From Hydrogenophaga sp. IBVHS2 (GTDB lineage: Bacteria > Pseudomonadota > Gammaproteobacteria > Burkholderiales > Burkholderiaceae_C), in the NCBI RefSeq assembly GCF_002127215.1, contig NZ_NFUT01000005.1:62001-126000 (forward strand): a DNA stretch of 64,000 nt, given 5' to 3'. The notes below the pieces were generated by a model. The model was not told the DNA's origin, ran no database searches, and saw only the letters and a list, made by a program, of their open reading frames with translations. Every line of letters starts with the position of its first letter. Position 1 is the first letter of the stretch. The position numbers and the translations under genes are program-made. Below, in pieces: positions 55,094-62,669 of the stretch.

Positions 55094-55903
55094 ATGAGCC
55101 TCACACCTGCCTTCACCGCCCTGGGCAGCGGCCCCACCGTCCTGTTGCTGCACGGCATCGGCGGCGGGCACCTGGCCTTTGCGCCCCAGGTCGAGACACT
55201 GGCCGCCGCCGGTTACCGGGCGGTGGCCTGGGACATGCCGGGCTATGGCCACAGCGCCCCCATCGAGCCCTACACCTTCAAGGGCCTGGCGCAGCGCTGC
55301 ATCGACCTGATCGACGCCCTGCAGTGCCCGGACGTGGTGCTGGTGGGCCACAGCATGGGCGGCATGGTGGCGCAGGAAGTGGTGGCGCGCCACCCGCAGC
55401 GGGTGAGCCGGCTGGTGCTGGCCGGCACCTCGGCCGCCTTTGCACGCCATGGCAGCGGCCGCAGCGCCGACGACTGGGCGCGCCAGTTCGTGGCCGAGCG
55501 CACCGCGCCACTGGACGCCGGGGGCGGCATGGAAGCCATGGCACAGACCCTGGTTCCGCGCATGGTCGGCCCCGGCGCCCTGCCGGAGGGGCTGCGGCTG
55601 GCCGAGCACTGCATGGGCGGCGTGCCCGAAGCCACCTACCGCCGCGCACTCGACTGCCTGACCGGCTTCGATCGCCAGGCCGCCCTGGCGGCCATCCGGG
55701 TGCCCACCCTGCTGGTGGCCGGCGAGTTCGACCGCGTGGCGCCGCCGGCCCTCATGCGCCGCATGGCCGATCAGATTCCGGACTCGCGCTATGTGGAGCT
55801 GCCCGGCATCGGCCATCTCATGAACCTGGAGGCGCCGGAAGCCTTCGACGGCCAGCTGCTGGCCTTCCTGGGCGAGACCGCCGGGCGCTCAACGCTGCAC
55901 TGA
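55094..55903 (+). CDS. Alpha/beta hydrolase
   Basis: A 269-residue hydrolase. LLLHGIGGGHLAFAPQ contains the oxyanion HG motif, the nucleophile Ser lies in GHSMGGMVAQE, the acid in AGEFDRVAPP and the His in GIGHLMNLE. It is similar to esterases and 3-oxoadipate enol-lactonase-like enzymes; the substrate is unknown. TAAGAT (55081-55086) is 7 bp before the ATG, so the message may be leaderless. Its last 15 bases overlap the end of the convergent dadA-like gene. Confidence 0.87.
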   Translation: MSLTPAFTALGSGPTVLLLHGIGGGHLAFAPQVETLAAAGYRAVAWDMPGYGHSAPIEPYTFKGLAQRCIDLIDALQCPDVVLVGHSMGGMVAQEVVARHPQRVSRLVLAGTSAAFARHGSGRSADDWARQFVAERTAPLDAGGGMEAMAQTLVPRMVGPGALPEGLRLAEHCMGGVPEATYRRALDCLTGFDRQAALAAIRVPTLLVAGEFDRVAPPALMRRMADQIPDSRYVELPGIGHLMNLEAPEAFDGQLLAFLGETAGRSTLH

Positions 55904-57241
55904 GGCGGTCTGCAGCCGGCCTGCGCCGATGCCTGTACGGCTCGGCGTGCCCGGCTGGCCGGTGAAGCCGAACTCCATGGCCGGCTTCTCGCCGCTGATG
56001 AGTTCGGCCAGCGCCTTGCCGGAGCCGGCGCCGTGGGTCCAGCCCAGCGTGCCGTGGCCGGCGTTGATCCACAGCTTGCGGCGCGGCAGCTGGCCGATCA
56101 GGGGGATGTTGGTGGGGGTGGCCGGGCGCAGGCCGGTCCAGAACTGCGGGTTGCCGCCCTCTTCGGGCGTGCGGGTGTCGGCCACGCCCGGGAACACCGT
56201 CTCGATGCGGCGCACCAGCATCTCGCAGCGGCGGCGCGCCAGCGGCGTGTCCAGCGACAGGTCGAAGCCGCCGAGCTCGATGGTGCCCGCCACCCGCAGC
56301 TGATCGCCCAGGCGCGAGATGGCGATCTTGAGCTGGTCGTCGATCATGCTCACCGACGGGGCGTCCTGCGGCCGCAGCAGCGGCAGCGTGGCGCTGTAGC
56401 CCTTACCCGGGTAGATCGGTACCCGGATGCCGATGCGCTGCAGCAGCGGCGTGGTGTAGGAGCCGCAGGCCACGACGAAGGCATCGCCCGTGAGCATGCG
56501 GATCTGGCCGTCCTGGCGGTTGCGCACCCGGATGCCGCTGACCTCGTCGCCGCGCTGCTCGATCTGCTCGATGTCATGGCCCCAGAGCAGTTCCGCGCCG
56601 CGCTCGGCGCAGCGCCGGGCCAGGGCCTGGGTGAACACGCGGGCGTCGCCGGATTCGTCGGTCTCGGTGTAGGTGCCGCCCACGATGCGGTCACCGAAGG
56701 CCCGCAGTGCCGGCTCGATGCCCAGCAGCTCCTCGCGCGAGACCACGCGGCGTTTGACGCCGAAGCGCTGCATCACCTCAGCGGCAGCCGCTGCGCCGGC
56801 GAAGGATTTTTCGTCGGTGTAGTAGTGCGCGATGCCGCGTTCGAGCCGGTGGTACTCGATGCCGGTCTCGGCCACCACATCCTTCAGGGCGGCGTGGCTG
56901 TAGGAGCCCAGGGCCACCAGCTGCGCCACGTTGCGCACGAAGGCTGCGTCGTTGCACTGCCCCAGGAACTGCAGGCCCCAGAGCCACTGGGCCGGGTCGA
57001 GCTGCGGGCGGAACAGCAGCGGCGAGGTGGCCGAGAACATCCACTTAAGCGCCTTGAGCGGTGCCTCGCGGTTGGCCCATGGCTCGCAGTAGCTCACCGA
57101 GATCTGTGCCGCGTTGGCAAAGCTGGTTTCCAGCGCAGCATCGCTCTGGCGATCGACCAGCGTCACCTCGTGCCCACGCTGCAGCAGATGCCAGGCCGTG
57201 CTGACGCCGATGATGCCCCCACCCAGAACCGTGACACGCAT
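55889..57241 (-). CDS. dadA: D-amino acid dehydrogenase
   Basis: A 450-residue FAD enzyme of the DadA family: GGGIIGVSTAWHLLQRGHEV at the N-terminus, YPGKGYSATLPL in the middle and NAGHGTLGWTHGAGSGKALAE near the end. It oxidises D-amino acids, typically D-alanine, and feeds electrons to the quinone pool. The alanine racemase gene usually seen with it is absent; instead an ArgP-like regulator is divergent 124 bp away. The extended reading frame before 57241 has no family similarity. Confidence 0.93.
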   Translation of the reverse strand: MRVTVLGGGIIGVSTAWHLLQRGHEVTLVDRQSDAALETSFANAAQISVSYCEPWANREAPLKALKWMFSATSPLLFRPQLDPAQWLWGLQFLGQCNDAAFVRNVAQLVALGSYSHAALKDVVAETGIEYHRLERGIAHYYTDEKSFAGAAAAAEVMQRFGVKRRVVSREELLGIEPALRAFGDRIVGGTYTETDESGDARVFTQALARRCAERGAELLWGHDIEQIEQRGDEVSGIRVRNRQDGQIRMLTGDAFVVACGSYTTPLLQRIGIRVPIYPGKGYSATLPLLRPQDAPSVSMIDDQLKIAISRLGDQLRVAGTIELGGFDLSLDTPLARRRCEMLVRRIETVFPGVADTRTPEEGGNPQFWTGLRPATPTNIPLIGQLPRRKLWINAGHGTLGWTHGAGSGKALAELISGEKPAMEFGFTGQPGTPSRTGIGAGRLQTASVQR

Positions 57242-57365
57242 GGTGTGCTCCTGATCAGAAACCGTGATCTGCGCAGTATCGAAAAAGCCGCCCTGGAAAT
57301 GAAGCGGAATCAAACTAAAATCGATCTCATCAGATTGACTAATGTGAGGCCGAGGCCGGTTCACC

Positions 57366-58298
57366 ATGAGCACTTTCGACCCCGACGCCCTGGAATGCCT
57401 GGCCGCCATCATCGAAGAAGGCGGTTTCGAGCGGGCGGCCCAGCGCCTGTCCATCACCCAGTCGGCGGTGTCGCAGCGCCTGCGGGCGCTCGAAGCCCAG
57501 GTGGGCACGGTGCTCATCGTGCGCAGCCGTCCGCTCAAGCCCACGCCGGCGGGTCAGCTGATGCTCAAGCACGCCAAGATGATGCGGCTGCTGCGCGCCG
57601 ATCTGGAGAAGGACCTCAAGGAGCTGGCGCCCAGCAGCACCGGCGGGCGCGAGGACGAACGCATCTCGGTGGCCATCAACGCCGACAGCATTGCCACCTG
57701 GGCGCTGCCGGCCCTGGACGCACTCGCCCGTGACGGTCTGCCCATCGAGATCATCACCGACGACCAGGAATTCACCCACGAGTGGCTGCGCGAAGGCCAG
57801 GTGCTGGGCTGCGTGACCTCGCTGGGCCAGGCGCTTCGGGGCTGCCGCATGGAGCCCCTGGGCACCATGGACTATGTGGCGGTGGCCCATGCCGATTTCG
57901 TGGCCCAGCAGCTGCCCAAGGGGCTCACGGCCCACAACTTCCACCAGGTGCCGTTCGTGGCCTTCAACCGCAAGGACACGCTGCAGCACAGCTTCGTGGC
58001 CAAGGCGTTCAAGCTGCCACGCGTCATCCTCAAGCAGCTGTTCGTCCCCTCCAGCGAGGGTCAGATCCGGGCGGTGGCGTCGGGCTGGGGGGTGAGCGTG
58101 GTGCCCGAGCTCGGGGTGCGCGAACGGCTGGCCAGCGGGGAGCTGGTCAACCTGCTCCCCCGGCACCGGCTGGATGTGCCGCTGCACTGGCACTGCTGGA
58201 ACCTCCATTCCGACGTGCTGGAGGCCCTGACGGCGGCGCTGCGCACGGCGGCGCGCCGCAGTCTGCGGCCCCCGGCACGCGCTGCGCAGGGGGCCTGA
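57366..58298 (+). CDS. LysR family regulator, ArgP/LysG type
   Basis: A 310-residue regulator. The helix-turn-helix is about 18-37 (FERAAQRLSITQSAVSQRLR), and the effector domain begins at about 95. The N-terminus DALECLAAIIEEGGFERAA matches ArgP (IciA), which senses lysine or arginine and controls lysE-type exporters. Here its neighbour is dadA, so it may control amino acid oxidation instead, or the lysE gene at 42.2 kb in trans. Confidence 0.9.
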   Translation: MSTFDPDALECLAAIIEEGGFERAAQRLSITQSAVSQRLRALEAQVGTVLIVRSRPLKPTPAGQLMLKHAKMMRLLRADLEKDLKELAPSSTGGREDERISVAINADSIATWALPALDALARDGLPIEIITDDQEFTHEWLREGQVLGCVTSLGQALRGCRMEPLGTMDYVAVAHADFVAQQLPKGLTAHNFHQVPFVAFNRKDTLQHSFVAKAFKLPRVILKQLFVPSSEGQIRAVASGWGVSVVPELGVRERLASGELVNLLPRHRLDVPLHWHCWNLHSDVLEALTAALRTAARRSLRPPARAAQGA

Positions 58299-58308
58299 GG
58301 CGGTCCGC

Positions 58309-58764
58309 TCAGCGCGGCAGCACCACGGTGTCGATCACGTGGATCACGCCGTTGTCGGCCGCGATGTCGGTCTTGACCACGTTGGCGTTGTCCACCTTCA
58401 CGCCGCCGGTGGTGCTCACGGTCAGCTCGCCGCCCTGAACCGTCTTGACCTTGCCGGCCTTCACGTCCTTGGCCATCACCTTGCCCGGCACCACGTGGTA
58501 GGTGAGCACCGCGGTGAGCTTGGCCTTGTCCTTGAGCAGGGCGTCCAGATCGGCCTTGGGGATCTTGGCGAAGGCTTCATCGGTGGGGGCGAACACGGTG
58601 AACGGTCCCGGGCCCTTGAGCGTGTCGACCAGACCGGCCGCCTGAACGGCGGTCACCAGCGTCTTGAACGAGCCGGCGGCCACGGCGGTGTCGACGATGT
58701 CCTTGGCCTGGGCGGAAACCATGGCGCCGAAAGCCAGCAGTCCGGCGACGAGGGTCTTCTTCAT
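58309..58764 (-). CDS. Fasciclin domain secreted protein
   Basis: A 151-residue protein with a signal peptide ([20 protein letters not shown]) and one FAS1 domain: [15 protein letters not shown] and [11 protein letters not shown] are the H1 and H2 boxes. FAS1 proteins act in adhesion or cell-surface stress; the exact role here is unknown. AAAGGAC precedes the start. It is divergent from a TetR regulator, which may control it. Confidence 0.94.
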   Translation of the reverse strand: MKKTLVAGLLAFGAMVSAQAKDIVDTAVAAGSFKTLVTAVQAAGLVDTLKGPGPFTVFAPTDEAFAKIPKADLDALLKDKAKLTAVLTYHVVPGKVMAKDVKAGKVKTVQGGELTVSTTGGVKVDNANVVKTDIAADNGVIHVIDTVVLPR

Positions 58765-58802
58765 GTGCGTCCTTTCAAAGGTGTGGATGGGTGTCCGCAA
58801 AG

Positions 58803-58818
58803 CGTGATCTGCATCACG
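58803..58818. promoter_or_regulatory. Perfect palindrome with CRP/FNR-type core before the fasciclin gene
   Basis: CGTGATCTGCATCACG, six-base perfect arms around four bases, contains TGAT-N4-ATCA, the core recognised by FNR/CRP family regulators. It lies 39 bp before the fasciclin start. Confidence 0.5.
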
Positions 58819-58872
58819 GACGGCGCCAGTATTGATCTGGAAAGACCAAAACACAACTGATCAGTATTTATC

Positions 58873-58888
58873 CATACGATTCGGTATG
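58873..58888. promoter_or_regulatory. Candidate TetR operator
   Basis: CATAC-GATTCG-GTATG: five-base perfect inverted arms, 57 bp before the TetR gene start and 109 bp before the divergent fasciclin start. The position suits autoregulation. Confidence 0.4.
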
Positions 58889-58944
58889 AATTGCGTCGTC
58901 GACGTCGAAAGGTGACAATCCGGGCTTCGCCGAAAAGGTTCCCC

Positions 58945-59586
58945 ATGTCCAGCGCCACGCCCTCCACCGCCACTCCGCCCGTCAAACGCAGCTTTCGCGA
59001 GCAGATGCACCAGGCCCGCGAGGACGCCATCGTGGCGGCTGTGAACCGCCTGCTGGCCGAGAAGGGCTTCGAGGCGATGACGGTGGACGAGGTCGCGGCC
59101 GAGGTCGGCATTGCCAAGGCCAGTCTGTACAAACACTTCCCGAGCAAGGAAGACCTGGCTGCAGCGGCCATGGTCAAGGTGATGCAGCGCGCCCAGACCT
59201 TTCTGGACGAGCTTCAGGCCCGCAGCGGCCTGACCCCGCTGCAGCGGCTGCGCGAGGTGGCCCGCTGGACCATGGAAGTGCAGCTGGCCGGCGAGATGCC
59301 GTCGCTGCCCAGCGAAAACTCCAGCCTGCGTGCGGCGCTGGCCGCCAGCAAACCCTATGTGGACGGTTTGATGGACGTGAGCGACCGGCTGGGCGGCTGG
59401 ATCGTGGAAGCCCAGGCCGACGGGAGTTTGAATGCGTCGCTGCCCCCGATCGCCGTCCTCTACACGCTCTACGCCCGCGCCTGCGACCCGGTGCTGGGCT
59501 TCCTGAAGGCGTCCGGCCAGTACGACAGCGCCCGGATCATCGAGATGGTGCTCTCGACCTGCTTCGACGGCCTGCGCCAGCGCTGA
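58945..59586 (+). CDS. TetR/AcrR family regulator
   Basis: A 213-residue regulator. The DNA-binding helices are about 28-75, with VDEVAAEVGIAKASLYKHFPSK as the classical TetR helix-turn-helix. The rest is an all-helical ligand domain. Likely target: itself and the divergent fasciclin gene. The start at 58945 was taken as the first ATG before the domain, with AAAGGTT nearby. Confidence 0.92.
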   Translation: MSSATPSTATPPVKRSFREQMHQAREDAIVAAVNRLLAEKGFEAMTVDEVAAEVGIAKASLYKHFPSKEDLAAAAMVKVMQRAQTFLDELQARSGLTPLQRLREVARWTMEVQLAGEMPSLPSENSSLRAALAASKPYVDGLMDVSDRLGGWIVEAQADGSLNASLPPIAVLYTLYARACDPVLGFLKASGQYDSARIIEMVLSTCFDGLRQR

Positions 59587-59613
59587 GGGCTGCCGCAGAC
59601 CGTCTTTGGTGCG

Positions 59614-60036
59614 TCAGCGGACCAGCAGCACCGGCACCTTGCATTCGGCCAGCACGCGGGTGGCCACCGAACCCATGACCAGGTTGCCCAGGGCGCTGTG
59701 GCCGTGCGAGCCCATCATGACCAGATCGAACTTGCCGGCATGGGCCGTCTTGGCGATCAGCTCGCCGGCCGAGCCCACCTTGCTCACCACCTTGGCGTCG
59801 ATGCCGTGGCGCTTGAGGAACTTGACCACCGGGCCGGTGATCTTGGCGGCTTCGTCGGCGTGGTACTGGTTGGCGATCTCGGCGCCCACGGCGGCACGGG
59901 CCCGCGGCGGCAGCGGGGTCTGCACGGTGATCAGGGTGAAATCGTTGGAGGCGGCGAACAGCTCGTCGTGGGCAGCGACGTAGGCCAGCATCTTCTTGGT
60001 GTAGGGGCTGCCGTCGACAGCGAGCAGGATCTTCAT
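59614..60036 (-). CDS. Universal stress protein UspA family
   Basis: A 140-residue protein with the ATP-binding signature GSHGHSALGNLVMGSVATRV (about 109-128) and N-terminal KILLAVDGSPYTKKML. It is involved in survival under starvation or low oxygen. It is followed by the convergent TetR gene. An FNR-like site lies 65 bp upstream of its start. Confidence 0.95.
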   Translation of the reverse strand: MKILLAVDGSPYTKKMLAYVAAHDELFAASNDFTLITVQTPLPPRARAAVGAEIANQYHADEAAKITGPVVKFLKRHGIDAKVVSKVGSAGELIAKTAHAGKFDLVMMGSHGHSALGNLVMGSVATRVLAECKVPVLLVR

Positions 60037-60100
60037 GGGGATGCTCCTTGGGTTGTAGGTATGAGAGCCACCGAGTGTAAGAGTCCCGTGCGGCCCTCCC

Positions 60101-60114
60101 TTGCGACAGATCAA
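60101..60114. promoter_or_regulatory. FNR/ANR-like site before the usp gene
   Basis: On the minus strand TTGATCTGTCGCAA; the first half TTGAT is perfect, the second CGCAA has two mismatches to ATCAA. usp genes in related bacteria are often induced by low oxygen through such sites. Position is 65 bp before the usp start codon and inside the end of the phosphoesterase gene. Confidence 0.45.
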
Positions 60115-60911
60115 GCAGGGCGCAGGTTCCCGTCCTGCAGGGGCACCGGGATCAGCCCGTCCGGGACGAAGGCCGCCTGCTCGTTCTTGTCCGCATAGCC
60201 CAGCGGGTTGGCCATGATGCGGCAGCGGCCCACCTGCACGTCGGTCGGGCAGTGCAGATGCCCGTGCAGCCACAGGTCGGCCTGCGGCAGCAGGTGGTCG
60301 AGCCCGTTGCAGAAGCCGGCGGTGCCGGGGGTGGCGCCATAGCGCGGGTCCATGCTGTGCAGCGTCGGTGCGAAGTGGGTGACCACCACGGTGGGACCGT
60401 CCCAGGGCTGCGCCAGTGCCTGCGTCAACCAGTGCTGGCATTCCAGCGCCACATGCCGCATGGCCTCGGCATCGAACAGGGCGCCGCCCCGGCGGCCGTC
60501 CATCTTGCGCAGGTAGTGGTTGGCGGCCCGGTAGGCCCGGGGCCGGTCGCCGAAGACGTCGTAATCGCTCCACAGCGTGGTGCCCACGAAACGCACCCCC
60601 GCCCGCACATGCACCTCGCGTTCCAGCCAGATGAGTCCGAGCCGCTCGCAGGCCTCGCGCAGGCGGGCATGGGTCACGTCCCAGTCGAGCGCGTCGTACT
60701 CGTGGTTGCCCGGCACATAGATCACCGGCACCGGCCACCCGGCAAAGCGGCGCAGGCCCCAGTCGGGGTCGGGCAGGGTGCTGCCGTCCCGCCGGCGCTG
60801 GTAGGAGCCGATGTCGCCGGCCAACACCAGCAGGTCGGCGCCCGGTGCCGGCACCGGCACGAAGTCGGGGTTGTTCTCGAGGTGCAGATCGCTGAGCAGC
60901 TGGATGTTCAT
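60111..60911 (-). CDS. Metallophosphoesterase
   Basis: A 266-residue calcineurin-like phosphoesterase. The metal motifs are ordered: SDLHLE (7-12), AGDIG, GNHEYD, THFAPT and HGHLH. The substrate is unknown. It overlaps the stop of the upstream LysR gene by ATGA, an unusual regulator-first operon. The start MNIQLLSDLHLE is typical. Confidence 0.92.
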   Translation of the reverse strand: MNIQLLSDLHLENNPDFVPVPAPGADLLVLAGDIGSYQRRRDGSTLPDPDWGLRRFAGWPVPVIYVPGNHEYDALDWDVTHARLREACERLGLIWLEREVHVRAGVRFVGTTLWSDYDVFGDRPRAYRAANHYLRKMDGRRGGALFDAEAMRHVALECQHWLTQALAQPWDGPTVVVTHFAPTLHSMDPRYGATPGTAGFCNGLDHLLPQADLWLHGHLHCPTDVQVGRCRIMANPLGYADKNEQAAFVPDGLIPVPLQDGNLRPA

Positions 60912-61885
60912 GGGTGCAAGGGGTCGGAGGGACTGAAGCCGTCGGCCGACGCGCGCTTCACCGCTTCGCGCAGCCAGCGGTGGGCGGTGTTGTGCGTGGC
61001 CTGCCGGTGCCACAGGGTATCCACATGCACCGCCGGCACCGGCAGCGGAAGATCGGACAGGGCCAGACGGTGCTCGATGCCGGTGGCGCTCACGAAGTGG
61101 CGCGGCAGCACCGTCAGCAGGTCGGTGGAGGTGACCACCCGCCCGGCGGTGAAGAACTGGTTGACGGTGAGCACCACGCGCCGCTGCCGCGAGACGGCGG
61201 TGAGGGCCTCGTCCACGAAGCCGAACGGACGGCCCGAGAAGCTCACCAGCAGGTGGCGTGCCGCGCAGAAGTCGTCCAGGGTGAGTGGCTTGCCTGCCAG
61301 CGGGTGGTCGCGCCGCATGACCACCACGTACTCGCCGTCGTAGAGGCGCTGGTAGAGGAAAGCCGGGTTTTCTTCCTTCAGGTGTTGCGCCCCCAGCTCG
61401 GCCACCACGCCGGGAAAGTGGCCGATGGCCACGTCGGCCGAGCCCGATTCGAGCAGCGAGCGCGGGTCGCGGGTGGTCAGCGGCAACACCCGCAGGCTCA
61501 CCCCGGGGGCCTCCTGCTCGCAGATCCGCACCAGACTCGGCACGATCTTGGCGGCGGTGGCGTCCGCCATGGCCAGCACGAAGCTGGACTGGGCATGGCC
61601 CGGGTCGAAGGTGTCGGGCGACAGGGTTTCCCTCAGCAGGGCCAGGGCCTCGCGCACCGAGGGCCACAGGGCCAGCGCCACCGGCGTGGGCTCCACGCCG
61701 TAGCCGGCGCGGTGCACCAGCTCGTCCCCCACCACATCGCGCAGGCGGCGCAGCGCGTTGCTCACCGCCGGCTGGGTCATGGCCAGGTTGTGGGCGGCGC
61801 GGGTCAGGTTGCGCTCGGCCATCACCTCGTCGAAGACGCGCAGCAGGTTCAGGTCGAGCGTGCGGAAGTTGAGGCCTTTGATCAT
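60908..61885 (-). CDS. LysR family transcriptional regulator
   Basis: A 325-residue regulator with an N-terminal helix-turn-helix (LTRAAHNLAMTQPAVSNALRRL, about 27-48) and a NodD/NahR-like effector domain. A palindrome TAGGGATAACCCTA lies 43 bp before its start and is a likely binding site. Downstream the phosphoesterase gene overlaps by four bases. The target pathway is unknown. Confidence 0.9.
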   Translation of the reverse strand: MIKGLNFRTLDLNLLRVFDEVMAERNLTRAAHNLAMTQPAVSNALRRLRDVVGDELVHRAGYGVEPTPVALALWPSVREALALLRETLSPDTFDPGHAQSSFVLAMADATAAKIVPSLVRICEQEAPGVSLRVLPLTTRDPRSLLESGSADVAIGHFPGVVAELGAQHLKEENPAFLYQRLYDGEYVVVMRRDHPLAGKPLTLDDFCAARHLLVSFSGRPFGFVDEALTAVSRQRRVVLTVNQFFTAGRVVTSTDLLTVLPRHFVSATGIEHRLALSDLPLPVPAVHVDTLWHRQATHNTAHRWLREAVKRASADGFSPSDPLHP

Positions 61886-61928
61886 TGCTGTGAATGGTAG
61901 GCATCACAAAGATAAATTGGTGCTCGAC

Positions 61929-61942
61929 TAGGGATAACCCTA
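61929..61942. promoter_or_regulatory. Perfect palindrome TAGGGATAACCCTA
   Basis: Five-base arms TAGGG/CCCTA around ATAA in the divergent gap between the LysR gene and a membrane protein gene, 43 bp from the LysR start. The size and place fit a LysR-type autoregulatory site. Confidence 0.5.
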
Positions 61943-61989
61943 AGATTCCCCCGTCCACAAGACACAACCCCTTCCTTCAGGAGTTCACC

Positions 61990-62523
61990 ATGAGCACCAC
62001 CGCCACCGTTTCCTCTGCCCCGCTGGGCCTGCGTCAAGCCGCCCCGGCATCCGTCCGTCCGGCCACCGCACCCCGCAGCATCCAGGCGCGTGGTCTGGCC
62101 GCCCTCCTGCTCGCCGGCGTGGTTGCCGCCATGGTCCTGGTGGCCGATCACCTGGTCAGCACCTGGGCCGACGGTCACCTGTTCCTGGCCTGGGTCATGC
62201 TGTGGGTGATCGTGTTCGCCGGCTTCGCCCTGTTTGCCGACACCGCCCGCGCCGTGGCCCGCCGCACCCTGGCCGGTCTGGACCAGTGGGCCGCCGCCCG
62301 TGCCCAGGCCCGTGCCGAAGAGCGCCTGTGGGACATCGCCCGCGCCGACCCGCGCGTCATGGCCGAGCTGGTGCAGGCCCGCGGCCGTGCCGAGGTGGAC
62401 GAGCCGCTGTCCCTGATCGCTGCTCCGGCCGCGAGCGCCCCGGCCCCGACCGAGGAAACCCTGTCGGTCTGGGAGAAGATCGGTCGGCAGCGCGCCGCCC
62501 GCGCCCTGGCCTACCGCATCTGA
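61990..62523 (+). CDS. Hypothetical membrane protein
   Basis: A 177-residue protein not recognised as a family. Two hydrophobic segments (about 36-54 and 63-83: LAALLLAGVVAAMVLVAD and FLAWVMLWVIVFAGFALFA) are followed by a charged helical region (AARAQARAEERLWDIARADP) and a C-terminal tail ending ARALAYRI. CAGGAG precedes the ATG. It is divergent from the LysR gene and followed by a strong terminator, so it is a single-gene unit. Confidence 0.8.
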   Translation: MSTTATVSSAPLGLRQAAPASVRPATAPRSIQARGLAALLLAGVVAAMVLVADHLVSTWADGHLFLAWVMLWVIVFAGFALFADTARAVARRTLAGLDQWAAARAQARAEERLWDIARADPRVMAELVQARGRAEVDEPLSLIAAPAASAPAPTEETLSVWEKIGRQRAARALAYRI

Positions 62524-62564
62524 CCCGCCGTCCCGCGCGTGTCGCGCCGGTCAGCGGCGCCCAC

Positions 62565-62595
62565 AAAAAAGCCACCGGATCGGTGGCTTTTTTTT
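62565..62595 (+). terminator. Terminator after the membrane protein gene
   Basis: AAAAAAGCCACCG pairs with CGGTGGCTTTTTT around GAT, followed by more T residues. The A-rich left arm also lets it work for the convergent pckG. Confidence 0.92.
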
Positions 62596-62669
62596 CGCCC
62601 GGCGGGGTGTCACCAGGGGGAGACCCGGTGCCGGCAGGTCGTGCCGGCACCGGTGGTTCGGCTCTGCCC

